This document shows positions 1-13,329 of a stretch of 64,000 nt of DNA, piece by piece. Made by a program: the position numbers and the translations under genes. Source of the DNA: Symbiodinium natans (taxonomy: Eukaryota; Sar; Dinophyceae; Suessiales; Symbiodiniaceae); contig CAJNDS010000119.1 of the NCBI GenBank assembly GCA_905221605.1, forward strand, positions 1 to 64,000, in the 5' to 3' direction. Within the stretch, counting starts at the first letter, position 1. Each line of letters starts with the position of its first letter. Under the pieces are notes generated by a model, which was not told the DNA's origin, searched no databases, and was given only the letters and a program-made list of their open reading frames with translations.

Positions 1-3000
1 CGATTGCCGAGCTTCTCCTGCACAGCCTGCTCCGACATGCTGACTGTGACCTGCACAGCAAGATAGACGCGAACAGCGCCATGGAAGGCAGACGGATAAG
101 CCGAAACAACCTAGGCAGCAACTACTGCACTGTACACTGCACACGGGCGCAGCACGAGAATACTGCTGCCTGCACCTCCCCATGTGCTGCTGCAGCCATG
201 CTCGTCGCTTAGTGAGCTTTTAGCTCTCCCACTGCCTAAGAGCCTAGGAGGCAAAGCTTTACTTGAGCCAGGATGGCAACATAAAGGTACTCTCGAATCT
301 TCGGATGGAGCATGGTGTCTAGTCTAGCCGCGGGTTGCCAATGCCGAGAGTACTTCCATGCAGGAGCCAGCAGATGTCCTTTGAGACGTATACTCATTCT
401 GACTATGGTCGCGTTGCCCGCTTCTTGTGCCTGCGTCTCATCCTCGGTTCCCTGTGGCCGAGCATCCTGTCGGCTTGGCGGCAACCAGGCTTCATTGCCG
501 TGTGCGAACTTGCTGCACTGCCCATGCCGTGCACAGCACCAATCCGCATTCGTCAAGCGTTGCAACCCGACCCCAAATGCTTCCTCGCGACTCAGCCAAG
601 CCCAAGATGGGTCCTGAATGAAAGTGCATCAGAACTTCTACCCAAGACTTGATGTTCTGCTACACTGTCGGACTGCATGAAACAAGGCCTTTCTACAGTA
701 TGGCGTCCTGGCTAAATGTAGACCAGTAGGACCCACCAGAACCAGCCATGGCAGTGCGCGGCAGGTTGAGCTGTGCTTTGCAGCAGGTGTTCCAAGACTG
801 TCAAGCTAGAGCGGCGCTGCGTGAGCGCCAGCAGATAAGCATACTCCAAAGCTATCGCAGATGTGCTTCCAAGCCTGGCTGTGCTCAACCCGCTTATCTC
901 TATCGGTGCACATGTTAAACGAAAAGGCTGCTCGAAGCACTTTGATGCGAGTCACGCCTGCTTGTCAAGTCTAGTAGTGTAGTTTCTTGGCATTGCTGGG
1001 CATATCAAGACCATGTACAGAATCGACAGCAAGTGAGCCAAAGGCCACAGCCAATCGGATGCGAGCCGACACAGATCAGGAGAAGCTTACTTAAAGTTTA
1101 CACGATAAAGCGAATGAGATGACACCTTGTCGCTTCCAGACGCCGGCCGCAGGGTGGCGCGGAGGGGCACAAGCGCTTTTTGCGCCACGTCAAGGCTATG
1201 GTCTTTGAACTGCGCTGGGGATGCCCCATGCCTCATTGTAACCACCTTTCACAAGCCATGAGCCCCCAGCATTCCGGAAAAACGAATCTGGTGCTTCAAA
1301 AGCCTTATTGAATCGGTGCAATCCATACCCGTCCAAAGCTGGATGAGAGATGAAAAGTTAGCGACGTCGTCTCGGTGACCACATTGTGACGAAGCGGAAA
1401 GTTGCATTTGCATGTGTCTGGGGATCGCGGAAAGCTAGTGTCTGGAAATTGAAAATTTCGCACAAGAGGCGCGAGACGAAGTTAAAGAAAGAGCATTGAA
1501 GTCGTTCATGACTCATTGAAATGACTATGCAGATTCTTCAAGTTGCTCTCTGGTGTGCCTCCCATAAACTTGAAACGAAAGTTCGCCGGGGAAGGCTTTT
1601 ACGGTTGGCGAAGCTTACACGGTCTATTACTCGGCGTAAAGGGCTTGATGCTTGGCAGGGCCCCGCTGGCGGCTCTGACAGGCTTGCGTTCTCGCTGGTC
1701 TACACGGGTCTACGCAAGGGGCTCGAACTTTCTAAGGGCTTTCAGGTATCGGTTTCACTGTTGGCGGCCCCGCTCGGCCAGGAACTCTTAGAACTTTGAG
1801 TCATAAGTTGCGTGGGATTTGTTAAAGCGAAGCTCTTCTTTAGGTATTGCTTGACGATTGCAGAAAAAAAACACCAAAGCCAGGCTGCAAAAAGCCCTTT
1901 CCCCGGACCTACAACACAGCCTGCAACGCCCGAAAACCATCTTCCTTGACCACACCAAACTCGAAGCACCAAACCTCAAGAAACGCTTGATGCTAGGCTA
2001 TGCCTTATCTTCATTCCTGTGACTGAAAGGGACAATGCTGCACAAAAAACAACAATCATGTGCTCAAACTTGGTTCCATCGGATGGAAACACTGAACTAA
2101 CTTCGAATACATACATCAGCAAAATGCTCCCTTCCCAACACTGCAACTTTAAGTCCCTTGCATATGGGTTTTGGGCACTGGGTGGGGATGGTCGAAGTGG
2201 CATTTTTTACAACTGCGCTTCTTCAAAATAGGAAACAACAGGATCATGATGTCCAGGGCGATCTTGTTTGGCTGGACTGTCGCAGCGGCTTTGTGTCGAA
2301 TCAGGTCTCCATTCCTCAGAGGCACACATCGCGCTGCCATGCACCATATCACATGGTCATTTCTTTAATGTAAACCGCGGTCACTATAGGAAGCCTTGCT
2401 GTAGCACGACCCCTTTGTATGTAGGTATTATTAGGTACCCAAAGCGACATCAGATGCTGCGAAGCCCTGAAATACTGAGCGGGCAGGCATCTAGGAAGCG
2501 CACAAGGACGAACAGTGTGGTGCCTAGCTACGTCGAGACTCCCATCTATTCTGCCGACCTCAGCTAACATTCTGGATGCCTACCAAGCATTGGGACACAA
2601 TTGCTGGGAGATGTTTGTGACTGTTGCTGCTACAGCACTTCCGGCCAAAAAAAGCACACTGCTACAGCTCTTCCGGCCAAAGAAATTCTCGTATCCATTG
2701 AAGTAAGATCAAAAGTAGGACGTAGGACCGAGCACGTGTAGGAGAGTCCTGGGCCCAAAGCAGTAGTGGACGTCCAATCCTCGTGCTCAGCCAGGAACCT
2801 TGGACACTCAGCAGGCCTATTGATTTGACAAGATGGACGAAAGAAAGCTTCTCCATGCTGTTGAAACCTTCTTCAAAAGGACCACTAGAACCAGGATCCA
2901 GACTCCATCAGGGACCAGCATGTGGTGGAAAGCACTTGCCCATTTATCCGTCCGCGGAAGCGCTCCTACATGGCACCCCATCGCCCATTCGAGCCTACGA

Positions 3001-3035
3001 GTACAAGCAGTTGAATGGGTGAGTGCGGAGCGGTC
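1..3035. other. No recognisable gene
   Basis: All reading frames are short and none resembles a known family. A minus-strand frame at 2817-3035 follows the last recognised methyltransferase exon and may hold its C-terminus or 3' UTR, but no conserved C-terminal motif is visible. A spliced-leader-like 19-mer lies at 262-280 and is listed separately. Confidence 0.5.
262..280 (-). other. Possible relict dinoflagellate spliced-leader sequence
   Basis: Read on the minus strand this 19-mer is GTTGCCATCCTGGCTCAAG. It matches the last 19 bases of the dinoflagellate trans-spliced leader, as I remember it, at 16 of 19 positions, including the 3' GGCTCAAG. It could be a decayed leader copied back into the genome with an mRNA, or chance. 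No convincing coding exon follows it. Confidence 0.25.
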
Positions 3036-4918
3036 CCAGAGGAAGAGAGGTGCCCCCGGATTCAGGGTGTTGTCGGCCACAAGCTGTGCCTTCCAGTATG
3101 CCGCATCATGAAATACACATCTCTGCTCGAATACACTCAGCCTCAAAGGATAAAGCTGATCTTCCCTCGAGAAAAGCATTGGGACACTTCCATCCTCGGC
3201 ACTCAAGATCTGGTGTCCCAGGAGATGATTCAAGTCCTGCACAAGCTGCTGCAGGCGCTATGGCTCTCAATGCCCAAAATCACCTTGATAAACCTTGATA
3301 ATGCCATCTTGCATGCGGGAACATCGAGCATGGTCCTGGTGAAAAATCGTCCCACGGTGGTCCATGAAGCAGAGCCCTGCCAAGACGCGTAGCTTCTGCA
3401 GCTGCTGACGCCGGCGCACACTGCACACGTGCCGGGGCGATTGCATGCGCAGGTCAAAGCCGCTTAAGCACTTGAATGGCCAACCAAAGCTTACCCAAAT
3501 CCGAGGGGAGGCCCCCGACACAACACTCTCAACACCCAAAGTAGATTCCCTGAAATACCCGAAAAACGCTGAACGGGAAAGACCGTAAACCTCAATACCC
3601 TAAAACCATCTGATACCTCAGCATTCTAAACACTAAATACTCGAAGACCTCAAGACCCTCAACACCCTAGAAGTCTGAATGCGCTAAACCCTCGATACCC
3701 TAAGGCCCTGAAGACAACCCTCCATACCCTAAAACCCTCAATAAACTACTACACCCTCGATTCCTGTGAACCGTTCAACATTGACCCCCCGCCCCCCATC
3801 CTATGACAGAATTAATAGCTCGCAGCTTTCCTGACCTCATCCGACCCTACCTGCTGAATCAAGACTGCACTCAAACCTGGCTCCACTGGCTTTTGTGATG
3901 CGCAGGAACATCTAGGGGCAACATGGGGCAACAAAAGGACAGCAAGCGCAAGCAAGGGCAGCCTGTGCAGTGGAATCCCAGCTCTTCAACCAGCTGGGGC
4001 ACCACATCCTGGAATAGAATGTGTCATACGCGCAAGGCCTCGACCGCCTTCAAGGATCCCCGCAGGCTGTGCCCACTGCTGGTTTGCGATACTGGCCGGC
4101 AACACCCGTTAAATTTCGCATATACCGTCTTGAGATTCAAACACAAGCAACAAGCATGACCTCAATGCAGATGCCCCCGCATAGTTGGGCCCCGACCTTG
4201 ACTTGACCCGGTCGGACCTTACATGCTCGGCAAGGCAGAAGGCCTGCAAAATCAATTAACTAATACCTTGGCTTGCCCGAGCACTTGGGAGGCAGACCTC
4301 TGCAACCCGAGTGAGGCCTGCCATGTCCAACAAGAAGCGGGCCACAGAGACGTGCAGAGGATTGACCTGTGCGAGCTGTGTGTGAGCATCATCCATCTTT
4401 GGCCTGACTGTACAGCTTTTCAGCTTTTCGTTGGGTTTGACCAGTAACATCTGGCGAAGCGAACAGGGGGCAACGACGGCTCGGGGAGATGGCAGGAGGC
4501 TGGAGTGTGCAAAAGGAGGACTTGCGTGCAGCGCGTTACTCAATGTGCTTGCAGGGTGGCAGCCATATTCAACTTCTCAACAAGTTCCGAGTGAGTACAG
4601 AATCTTGCAAATTTTGGCCAGCCTCGACAGAGACAAGGCACAAAGGGCACAAAGCATCATGGACCAGGCGCCTGGTCAGCATAGACATTTTGAAAGTCTC
4701 TTTCGGATGGCGTTCAAGGAACAAGCCCATCGAGACTGCATGGTATATGGTATAGACTCCGCAGGCTTGCCTTCGCATCTCGTTGCTGAATCGGACGGCA
4801 GAATAGCCCACGAAGGCCCCAAGCTCCGTCACAACCTGAAGCTGCACTGGATCGGCCCCACCCTACCGCTCTTCCTCTGCATAATGTTGCAGAATCTTCT
4901 TGCCCTGACCGCCGGCAC
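3036..4918 (-). CDS. Catechol O-methyltransferase-like SAM methyltransferase, split into micro-exons
   Basis: Predicted class I SAM-dependent O-methyltransferase of the COMT family, which transfers methyl from SAM to catechol-like hydroxyls. Inferred exons: 4875-4918 (GQGKKILQHYAE), 4771-4835 (TELGAFVGYSAVRFS, the SAM-binding motif I equivalent of LELGAYCGYSA), 4623-4671 (CPLCLVSVE), 4298-4366 (VNPLHVSVARFLLDMAGL, motif II region), 3963-4008 (DVVPQLVEELG), 3313-3376 (LCFMDHRGTIFHQD; the metal-binding DH of COMT) and 3036-3083 (LVADNTLNPGAPLFLW, equivalent of VADNVLxPGAP). Phases agree across 4918-4298 and at the 3963/3376 junction. Donors are GC, GA or GT and acceptors are mostly AG before G. 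The N-terminal helices, one or two short exons (one perhaps near 3200, DLNHLL) and the C-terminus were not found. Family assignment is strong; substrate is unknown. Confidence 0.87.
3540..3775. repeat. Degenerate telomere-like (CCCTAAA-type) tract
   Basis: Repeated ACCCTAAAA, ACCCTCAAT and similar words at irregular spacing, resembling decayed CCCTAAA repeats. It lies in an intron of the methyltransferase model, between exons 3963-4008 and 3313-3376. Confidence 0.6.
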
Positions 4919-6787
4919 CTGTTGACAGCACGTGTGGCCGCAACAACCTCACCCAAGACAACAAACAGTTATTCTGGCCCGCCCGCAAGCACAGCCGGAT
5001 ATTAGGCTTGTTTTGCGGGAGGGTACACAAGCTCAAAAGAATTGCAACGGGGGGCAAAACAGCTGAATGTTTTGATATGTTTGGACGTTTCCTCGTTGTT
5101 GAAGACATCAGTCGTCATGGAAAGTGATCGCTGACATTCAGCAAGGCCCACAACCGGCGGCACGGATGTTGATGAAGCCTTAAGCCTGAGCCCTTGAGGT
5201 TTGAGAAGAATCTCAATCCACGCGGATCTTGGGTACATTTGCTGGCCACATGACGGCACATGCGTCCGCTCCACCAATCACCCCGCCACGAGCTTGCATA
5301 TTTCACAAGCCTAGTAGGGCAAGAATCATCTTGTCCAGTCTTGCTCCTGGTGGCAACTGGTCTGAGACCTTTCGTTGCAAAACATGCAGTGCTTTCAGCA
5401 CAGGACTCAAGGAGGATAGTGATCCACTCAGCGCTTCCCATGATGCCCCGATATCAGATTCAGAACTGAGCGGTGGTGACCACCTGCCATGATCCCGAGC
5501 TTGCACCACCGCAAAGAGGAGAGGCACAGTTCATGCAAGTTCACACATGCATCGGAAGTTGCATCGTGCAGCAGAGAGGCGGCACAGCTCCGCAAGATCC
5601 CAACGATACTCAGGAATTGCCTGAGGCTTCGCTGCAGCTTTGCTTGTTCCATCCTTCCCTTCACAAAGACTGTGACAACACTGAAGTTCATCAGCTGGCG
5701 TCGATTTCTTGCTTCAAGAGAAAGCCTTTCGCACTGATGCATCAAGGTTGCAGTTTGAAAGTGCGTCAAGTACCTCAGCTCAGGAAGTCCCTCAACCGAT
5801 CTCAACCGTTTCTAGAAACCGACTTGAAGGAGTCCCGTCAGGTAGTCGACCCTATGATAACCGAGTCAAGGAATGAGTTGTGACACTGCGGGCTCAACCT
5901 GGGGACTGGTGGGCGCTGTCGCTTTTGTGTTCGGATAGGTAGATAGGTAGATTTTGCAATCACAGCGGTCTGAGCAGAACGCTGGGTCGGGGAAGCCGTT
6001 GTGATGACTACTATCGCAAGTTCGCAACCTTGTCCACATGAAAGTCGAACCCATTAATGCCTGCTTTCCTGTACCTCAGCAAGAACTTCTGAACACTATC
6101 GGAACATATCAAAGCACTCTCCCACAATGAGCTAAAAAGCGCTGAGGTTTGCAAGCCCAAGTCGCAGGAAAGCCAAGGCAAAGCAGCCCACGACAGTGAC
6201 AGCAGTCCTTGGATGTAGGACAGGCGGCACTATGTGGTTGGTGGAAGTACGGAACAAAGCCTGCAGACAAGGTGCTCAACGGCACCGGCCTTCGAAGGTC
6301 CCGCCGGCAGTGGGGCCATCGGAAGCTTCGTCCGCTCCAGGCAAGCCTGCCAGAATCGCAATACGTGCTCGCACTTATGAGCGGCAGCACGACACAACTA
6401 GGGTGCTAACGTCAAGAACTTCAGCAGGTTTACATCTCCAAGACCACTGGCAACTCGTGTCGAAAGCATCCCAACCATGCTGAGTTCAAGGGTCAACAAC
6501 CAGTTATTCGATGCTCACCAGGTCAAGAACCGATGAGAGAAATCCTCGAAACCCGAATCCCCACCCCAATAACCGAAACCCAGTTGGCGCAACAAAAGAG
6601 AAGAAAAAGAAAACTACGCCTTGATGTTCTCGGAGGTGCAAGTGCGAAAGATCAGCTCGTCTAGCCTCAACATCTCGGACACAGTGCAAACAATGGCGAA
6701 CCGATTACGCGGCTATCAAGCACTCTTGCAATCCCTTGTGACCACAAAATTCAGCACGTGTTGTGGTTGAGCCCAGCGGCTCACAGA
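4919..6787. other. No supported gene
   Basis: Only short overlapping frames on both strands. A minus-strand frame at 5428-5805 has some helical character but no motif I can name. Upstream exons of the methyltransferase should lie here but were not recognised. Confidence 0.4.
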
Positions 6788-6982
6788 TGAACGTCAGGGC
6801 CAAAGAGTTCAACATTAAGTTGTCCACCCCCGGCGTGGCTGTCAGCCAGCGTGCACCTGCCAGCCCAAGTCTCACACATCAGCAGCCCCAAATGGACTTA
6901 AGTCCAAGCACAGCTGGCCTACGTACCAGAGGACGATCGCAATGATGAACTTGGGCAGAAATACGATGAATGCTATCCAGAA
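6788..6982 (-). CDS. Partial membrane protein, two exons, unnamed family
   Basis: Exon 6919-6982 encodes FWIAFIVFLPKFIIAIVLWY, a membrane-spanning segment, preceded by AG and followed by a GC donor. About 70 nt further on, roughly 6788-6846 encodes GVDNLMLNSLALTFICE. The combination of a helix ending LWY(L/V)G and a following exon with LN(A/S)xALxFI is familiar to me from multi-pass membrane proteins predicted in dinoflagellate genomes, but I cannot name a function. Upstream frames near 7480-7640 (HVELFDILESQRHP) may be earlier exons. The exact acceptor of the second exon is uncertain. Confidence 0.5.
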
Positions 6983-7145
6983 CTTGAGCATTCCATTCCT
7001 TGAGCTGGCTTGCGAAAATTCACTTGCAATAGCAGATGCCGGTGTGCAGTGAGGCAAAGCCCCTCCGAATCCCAGGCGCATGTGCGTGATCACAAATTGA
7101 CTTTGGTCTTGATGGTCAAGAATGTACCTCGTTTGATGACTTGTC

Positions 7146-7148
<3 letters not shown>

Positions 7149-7181
<33 letters not shown>

Positions 7182-7290
7182 TATTTATTTATATTTATTT
7201 ATTTATAGACACAGACGCGCACACACACACACACACAGAGACAGAGAGACAGAGACGCAGACACAGAGACAGAGCAGGGTTTGCAGCTGG
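7149..7290. repeat. Compound microsatellite (TA)n, (TTTA)n, (CA)n, (CAGAGA)n
   Basis: A TA run at 7149-7177 passes into TTTA repeats, then ACACAC at about 7217-7237 and AGACAG/AGAGAC repeats to about 7275. The frames across it are low complexity and not genes. Confidence 0.9.
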
Positions 7291-7299
7291 GCTGCACCC

Positions 7300-9684
7300 A
7301 TCCTTCAGCTGGCCGCTGAAGCCGGATGGTGTGCCAGAAGAAGTAAACCTGAGCAGCAGATGCTGGCCTCGCGACTGTCTGCGCCAATGGATTACTCGAA
7401 GTGGTTGCTGGCTTCTGTCTAGAATCGGTCTGCTTCAGCTCATGTCCCAAGAAGAAGGTCCAAATCAGAATCACCTTGGGTGACCGGCATGCTGAGTACT
7501 CTTGGGTGCCGCTGGCTTTCCAAAATATCAAAGAGCTCGACGTGCAGCAAAGGCACCATGAAGAAAAACGTTGGGTTCGTCAGAGGAAACTGGCAAAGCT
7601 CTGCTTTGGCAGTGCCATCCCAGGATTGAAACAGGGTGCTCACATCCTCGCCTCAGATCAGAAAGGGAGCACGAAAGGAGACGGTGATAGCATGCAAAAG
7701 CTCCTGCTCAGCCTCCAAAAACCGCACAGAGCAAGACCAGCGGCTTGAAGCCATGAGGTCCTCCCCATAGCAGCGGTCCGTGAAGCGGTCATAGAGGTCT
7801 CGTGCGTGCTCCATGGCCGGGAAAGCCTCGGCTTGGCTAGTTGGCGAGCCTCTCTGCAGTGGGTAACATGCCTAAGTCTTCAGGTGTCAATCAAGGTTTC
7901 AGGGCTCACGTTGGGTTTACGGTAGGCTTTAAGGGAATGCAAGGTCGTCTACACTCATGGAGGTTCGGCGGTTTGGGATGTCGGAGGCTCTTGACTCTAA
8001 ATCCGGCCACGGTCGTGTTCCATCTGGGGCTTAGGGGGCCGAACCACCTTCCATTCCAACATGGGTCTCCTGAACCCTCCCCGCCCCTCCCGAGAAGGTA
8101 TGAGCCACGGTGGGGAAAAAATTCTAGGGGGAATCCAGATCGTGCATGCTCCAACCCCCTTTTGTTTCTCCTCGCGATCATTCCGATGGCATTGAGGGGG
8201 GGGGAACGGGACATACCCGCCCCTAGCTTGATTTTCTGGGCGCGGTGAGCATCATGAGCATCAGTGGCTCGTGGACGGGCCCGAGATTTCGGGGCCATGT
8301 GTTGCTCGCGTTTTCGACGTTCGGTCGATATGATGAGCATCAACGACATCTATGGCTCGATGACGCCGAATGCCTCCCAGGGCGCATCATGGACCCTGCT
8401 TTGGCATCGTGGGCGCGCATCAGCATGCATCAGCAGCACAACCATCATGTCACCGTGGGCGCGCACCCAGAAAATACCATCGCAGCATCTGCTACCCCAG
8501 CTGGCGACCCGTTAGATTATGTGGGGTACCAAGCAAAAACTGGGTGTGATGGATGAATGCCCCAGCTCTAGGGTCTTCTGCAAGGCCTACAACTAGTTCC
8601 GGCACAAGTGCAAACTGACCTGACTTGCGCTGCCCTGTCACTATGAGGAACTCAATCTCAAATAGCAGGAACATCTGCAGAAAAACCTCGGATGGAGTAT
8701 TCGTGTCTTCGCAACATCATGCATACTAGCACACGGGTATCGCACACTAGGGCTCCTGCATTCCCCACCTGCAGCCCCAAGAACAGAACCAGATTGAGAA
8801 AAACGGTAGAATCCTGCCCTTCGCCACCACAACCTGGCCATCGGCACGCACATGTACAAAGATCTAGGTACAAATACCTAAGCTACAGCTGTCAGCGCGA
8901 AAACACTGTCGCTGGGGACTTGGCTCGTGCAGGCCAGGCAAGAATACTGTATTGTGAGATCCTCAGGGCAGTTCCACTGTCATAGCCCAACCCAGTTGGA
9001 CTGGTCTGTCAAACTTGCCAAGCGTCTTTGAAATTGGCTGAGACATATGCGGCTGTGGCACGTAGATGCTGGCATTGAAGCTCAGCACCTCATTCAGCTC
9101 GCGCTCGTCATACCCAGGGGACTCAATTCGCACAAGACCTGTCATCGAGCAGGTTGTGACTGAACAGCAAGGGCCTTTGATCAGAAGCCACTTCAACGGA
9201 CACACTCCAAAGCACCCCATGTACCGTTCCTCCCAAGCTTCAAAGAAAGCCTTGAACTTGGAAGCCAAGTCTCCCGACTCACCCCGAACTCCCCCGAACT
9301 CCTTTGGGGAACATTTTTCGGAGCCCTTCATATGCCTGGATCCACCTCGGCCAGCGGCGAGGACAGCAAGTCTCTTTGCCTGAGATGCCGATGAAATGAT
9401 GGCAGCACTTGCACCCCTGTGCCAGTACGTGAGGCCAAAGAGTAGCAGCCATCTCGTCATCATGGGCTTAGAGACACACGTCCGCCCCGAAACTCCTGCT
9501 TTGAAGCACGTACAACCATTGGGAGATGTGGGGGCGCATGCATTCAGAGAAACCGCACATTGACATGACATCGCCCGCACAACAGTCCTGAACCGACTCT
9601 ACTCCCTTCTCCTCTACTTATCTACTTGCAGCCTGGCATCTTTGAGGCTCTTGTCGGCGTCGTTGCTTGGCTCTCCCCAAGCGC
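7300..9684. other. No firm gene; one long minus-strand frame
   Basis: The longest open frame is 8963-9580 on the minus strand (205 codons). It contains MMTRWLLLFGLTYWHRGASA, which looks like a signal peptide, and FKAFFEAWEERY. A second frame at 8492-8674 reads FLLFEIEFLIVTG. Neither resembles a family I know and neither is tied to splice signals, so they are noted rather than called. Confidence 0.3.
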
Positions 9685-9756
9685 GACGAGATCTGCCTCG
9701 TTGTCCCCCGAGATGGATCGGATCCTCTCAATCGTCGCGTACAGATCTTCGCACAG
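9685..9756 (-). CDS. Isolated coding-like exon, unknown protein
   Basis: Minus strand reads LCEDLYATIERIRSISGDNE followed by ADLV, a charged helical segment of good coding character, preceded by AG and followed by a possible GC donor. It has no identified neighbours and the family is not recognised. Confidence 0.4.
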
Positions 9757-10254
9757 CTAGTGCGCTGAGTGCGTGAAGCAACATAAGACAATCGAGAAAT
9801 GAACATACGACGTGGTGACAAGCCTGTTGGCAAGCATGCCAGTGTCCTGGGTCTCAATCCCTGCATCGGCATGCTATCTACGCTCAGAACCCACCACCTA
9901 CCATGCCATGTGTGTTCTCTGTGTGTGTTTGAAACCGTGTGTGCACCGTTGCCATAACAGAAACCTAACTCATCTAACAGACTAAAAAAGAGCAGAGCGT
10001 GCATTGTCAACTTCAGACACCTTGATAACTAGCGGACCATGCCGGTGGCACGATGGATTTCACATCTCAGCCTCCATGCAAGCGGAAACAGCAGCGGCAA
10101 TGTCATATTGAATCTGGGATTTGATGCCAAGCGTTCGATCGCAAAGCAACAAAACAACAAGCTCGAGGAATCTGGCGCCGAACCATGCATTTGGCTTTGC
10201 AAGCCCAGTGCTTCACTGCTTGCTCAGACTGCAGCTGCTTAGACTGCAGCTCGT

Positions 10255-10464
10255 TCTTCCTCCCTTCCTTCCTCCCCTCCTTCCTCCCCTCCTTTCTCCC
10301 TTCCTTCTTCCCCTCCTTCCTCCCTTCCTTCCTCCCTTCCTTCCTCCCTTCCTTCCTCCCGTCCTTCCTCCCTTCCTTCCTCTGTTCCTCCCCCCCTTCC
10401 TTCCTCCCTCCCATCCCCCCCCCTTCCTTCCTCCCTCCCTTCCTTCCTCCCTCCCTTCCTTCCT
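10255..10464. repeat. Polypyrimidine (CCTT)n tract
   Basis: About 210 nt of TTCC/CCTT/CCCTCC repeats with almost no purines on the plus strand. All six frames stay open across it, giving spurious Pro/Ser/Leu- or Gly/Arg-rich open frames. Confidence 0.95.
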
Positions 10465-12168
10465 GCCAGCCCCCGTGTTCGGTTCGTCTGCTCGGAGCAA
10501 CTTCGTCTTCTCATACTTTCTCTGTCCCCACACAACTTATGCCAAAGGGGTCCTTTCTTGCTTTACGTTGCTCTGACCTTCTCACTTCAATCCAAGGGTT
10601 TAGGCACAACAAAGCCCTTCCCCCTTCCTCAGTCTTTCTTCTTTTTCTGTTCTTTCATGCTTTCGGCTTCAGGGCCGAACCCCCACGCACCAGGCGCACT
10701 CCCGAGGAGAATCCATACCCAGGAGAGGGGTCGCAAGGCAGAACCACCCCCAAAAGATCAACCCCTGACCAGCGGCCAAGCCAGCTTCCCATCTCTGCCC
10801 CCCAAACAGAAGCTACACATGGGAGCCGTTCATAGCGTCACCTCATCGGATCCCCAACTCACCTAAACCCCATGCTACGGCATCAAGCCCCCTGAACCCC
10901 TCACCAAACCTCCCTCTAGCTCGCACTTGGCACATCCTACAGGCCGCCCCAATGATCGCTCTCCCTCTCACTCCGCGTCTTCTGGTACTCAGCTTAGAAC
11001 CCTGAACCTCTCTCTTTCGTCCGTGGGCTTTGGGCAGGCATGGGCCTGGCCACTCCGCAAGCGCTGCAGTGCCGCGTTTAGCAGGTCGCCCTTACAGGTG
11101 AGGGGCTCCGATTCCACTAAGGTATATTATATGGCTCATACGCACAATACGCCAGATATCATACTGCCAGAAGTCAGCCTTGTCTCCGCCTGCCACCTTG
11201 AGCCATTGCCCTTTGTACTTGGCAAAGTCTTCACCTTGACACAAACAGACAATCCCGCGAAACGGATGCACAGGGCTCGTAGCAGAGCTGCGAGCTTGGA
11301 GCCGTGTGGCTGGTCACTCGGAGTGCCAAACGTGCGATTGTTCCAAACTAAAACCCATTGGGGACAACTCCCCAGACAACTCCCCCCCCCGTCATGCCTC
11401 ATGTGCTCCAACTGAAACACAGAGAGAGAGAGAGAGAGAGAGAGACTCGCAGCGCGCATCGTGTGTCAACACCAACTCTGACTCTGCCGCTCGAGTGCCG
11501 TCTAGACACACGCAGCTAGGACACCCTCTGGACTGTCAAGCGCGGACGCCTCAACAGATTCGCTTTGGGGAGATTCTACAAATTCAAAACGTCCAAGGAG
11601 CATCAGCATGATACAGTGATACAGCAGCCCCCAGCAGAGAGCAAGATGGTGCCTCCAAGAAGTCCACGAGCTTCGCGACTTTCTGGTACCTCTGGCTTAA
11701 ATCAGCACGATGCTAACACCTGCTAACATAGCGTCGCAGGCATGGCCTGTCCCTCTGAGCTCGATGCGCCGGATGCAGTGCTCGCCGCACAGGTACCGGC
11801 CCACCAAGAAGTGCTACTTCCATCTGCAAAGGCTAGCAAAGTGTGGCTGATTATGAACGGCAATGAGTGGCTGCTGCTACGGCAATACGGCGGTTGAGGT
11901 GAGCATTGCTATGGCTATATAGAGCTACAGCAGTGCTACTACAGCAGCGAGTGCTGCTCTGGCAGTGCTACGGCAGTGCTACAACAGTGCTACACAACAG
12001 TGCTACAGCAGTGCTACGGCAGGCACCTGCAGACAGCGAAGCGGAAACCACGAGCAGAGACTACGCCGGACAGAAGCCTCTCGCTCGGCCTCCTAGGCAA
12101 CGGTGCTCCACGGTATTCCACGGGAACTAACTTTCAACCATCTCCACTCTACATTCGTTTCACAGGTC
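10465..12168. other. No gene seen; repeats only
   Basis: Holds a (GA)n microsatellite at 11420-11445 and an imperfect repeat of the 9-mer CAGTGCTAC between about 11925 and 12020. Open frames are short and have no recognisable content. Confidence 0.5.
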
Positions 12169-12412
12169 CTTGCACCAGGTGCTGTCCATTTGGAAGAGCC
12201 CATACGGCTCAACTTGTTGGAACGAACCCTGCAGCAAGAGACCAAACTTCAGTGTCTCAGAAGCATCTCGACGACTGCATCTCGTAACATCTGGCATACT
12301 TCTGTTAAACTCTGCTCTACTTCGATAAGTTCCCGGCCCTGACTTACACAGAGCCTCTCATGGTTAGCTCTTTCACGGCCTCGGCCCAGTACTCAAAGAG
12401 ATGCCAAAGTCC
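12169..12412 (-). CDS. Two coding-like exons, unknown protein
   Basis: Exon 12380-12412 encodes GLWHLFEYWAE and exon 12169-12228 encodes GSFQQVEPYGLFQMDSTWCK. Both are preceded by AG before G and followed by GC or GA donors, the same splice grammar as the recognised genes. They may belong to one gene, but the family was not recognised. Confidence 0.4.
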
Positions 12413-13329
12413 CTGGCGAAAGCCAGCCTGGTGACCACCAACTTGAACCATACACTGACAAAATCTGACAAAGCCTGCACGAGGCGCGCCTTCCACATGG
12501 TCCAAACAAGCATCGGGGCCTCGCGGAAGGCCATGCAAACCAATTCGGACTGCACAGTGAGTCGTACTAGCATGACTGATACACTGCAAACCCTGAGCGG
12601 AGCACGCTGGGGTCATCAGAAAATGCATCCTGGCGATCAGCCACCTGCAGGTTTAGTCAGCTCGTCCAGCGCGCGAAATCAAGCGAAGGCCACAACACTC
12701 CACTCACCCACTCCTTTCAGTGTTTGGCTCTTGCCACCCCTCCGTGCTTGTTGGTTTTCGTGGTTCTCCACTGAGGCTTCCCACTGTTTCAGATCTGCCG
12801 CTCCTCTAGCCCTGGGACGCTTCCCCGGTTCCCACCTCTTCGGGTTTTTTAGGGTTCTTGGGCTTTCTTGCCATTATCACAGCCAAATATTATTGCGAAA
12901 GGCAAGAACATGACAACACTCAGATGAGGGAGAGCGTGACTACTAGGCATGTAACTCAGCAAACTGCCCTCAGCCACCGCAGCGTTGACAAGTTGGCCGG
13001 CTAATCTGATTTGTTGGGGCGGGAGGGTCGCCACCGCGTCGAGCGGCGATAGATCTTTTTTGGTCAAGGAAGTTGGCGCTCGAGTGGTCTACCATCGAAT
13101 CTTCGTCGGAATGTTGGCCGATCGTTCGAGACTCGTCGAATTGTTTATGTCACTTCTCTTCTTCAGCTGCGCTATTTCCGCCTTCCTTCATTTAGTTCGC
13201 GGCCTGCAACTGTTTGTTTCCATGTGTCTTTCTGTTGGTCGCATTGCCTAGGTAGTAGGACTTGCGAGAAGCCAAGAAGCCAGGCCCAAAGCCAAGAGAA
13301 CTTCGAACCACTCTCCGGAATTGGGACAC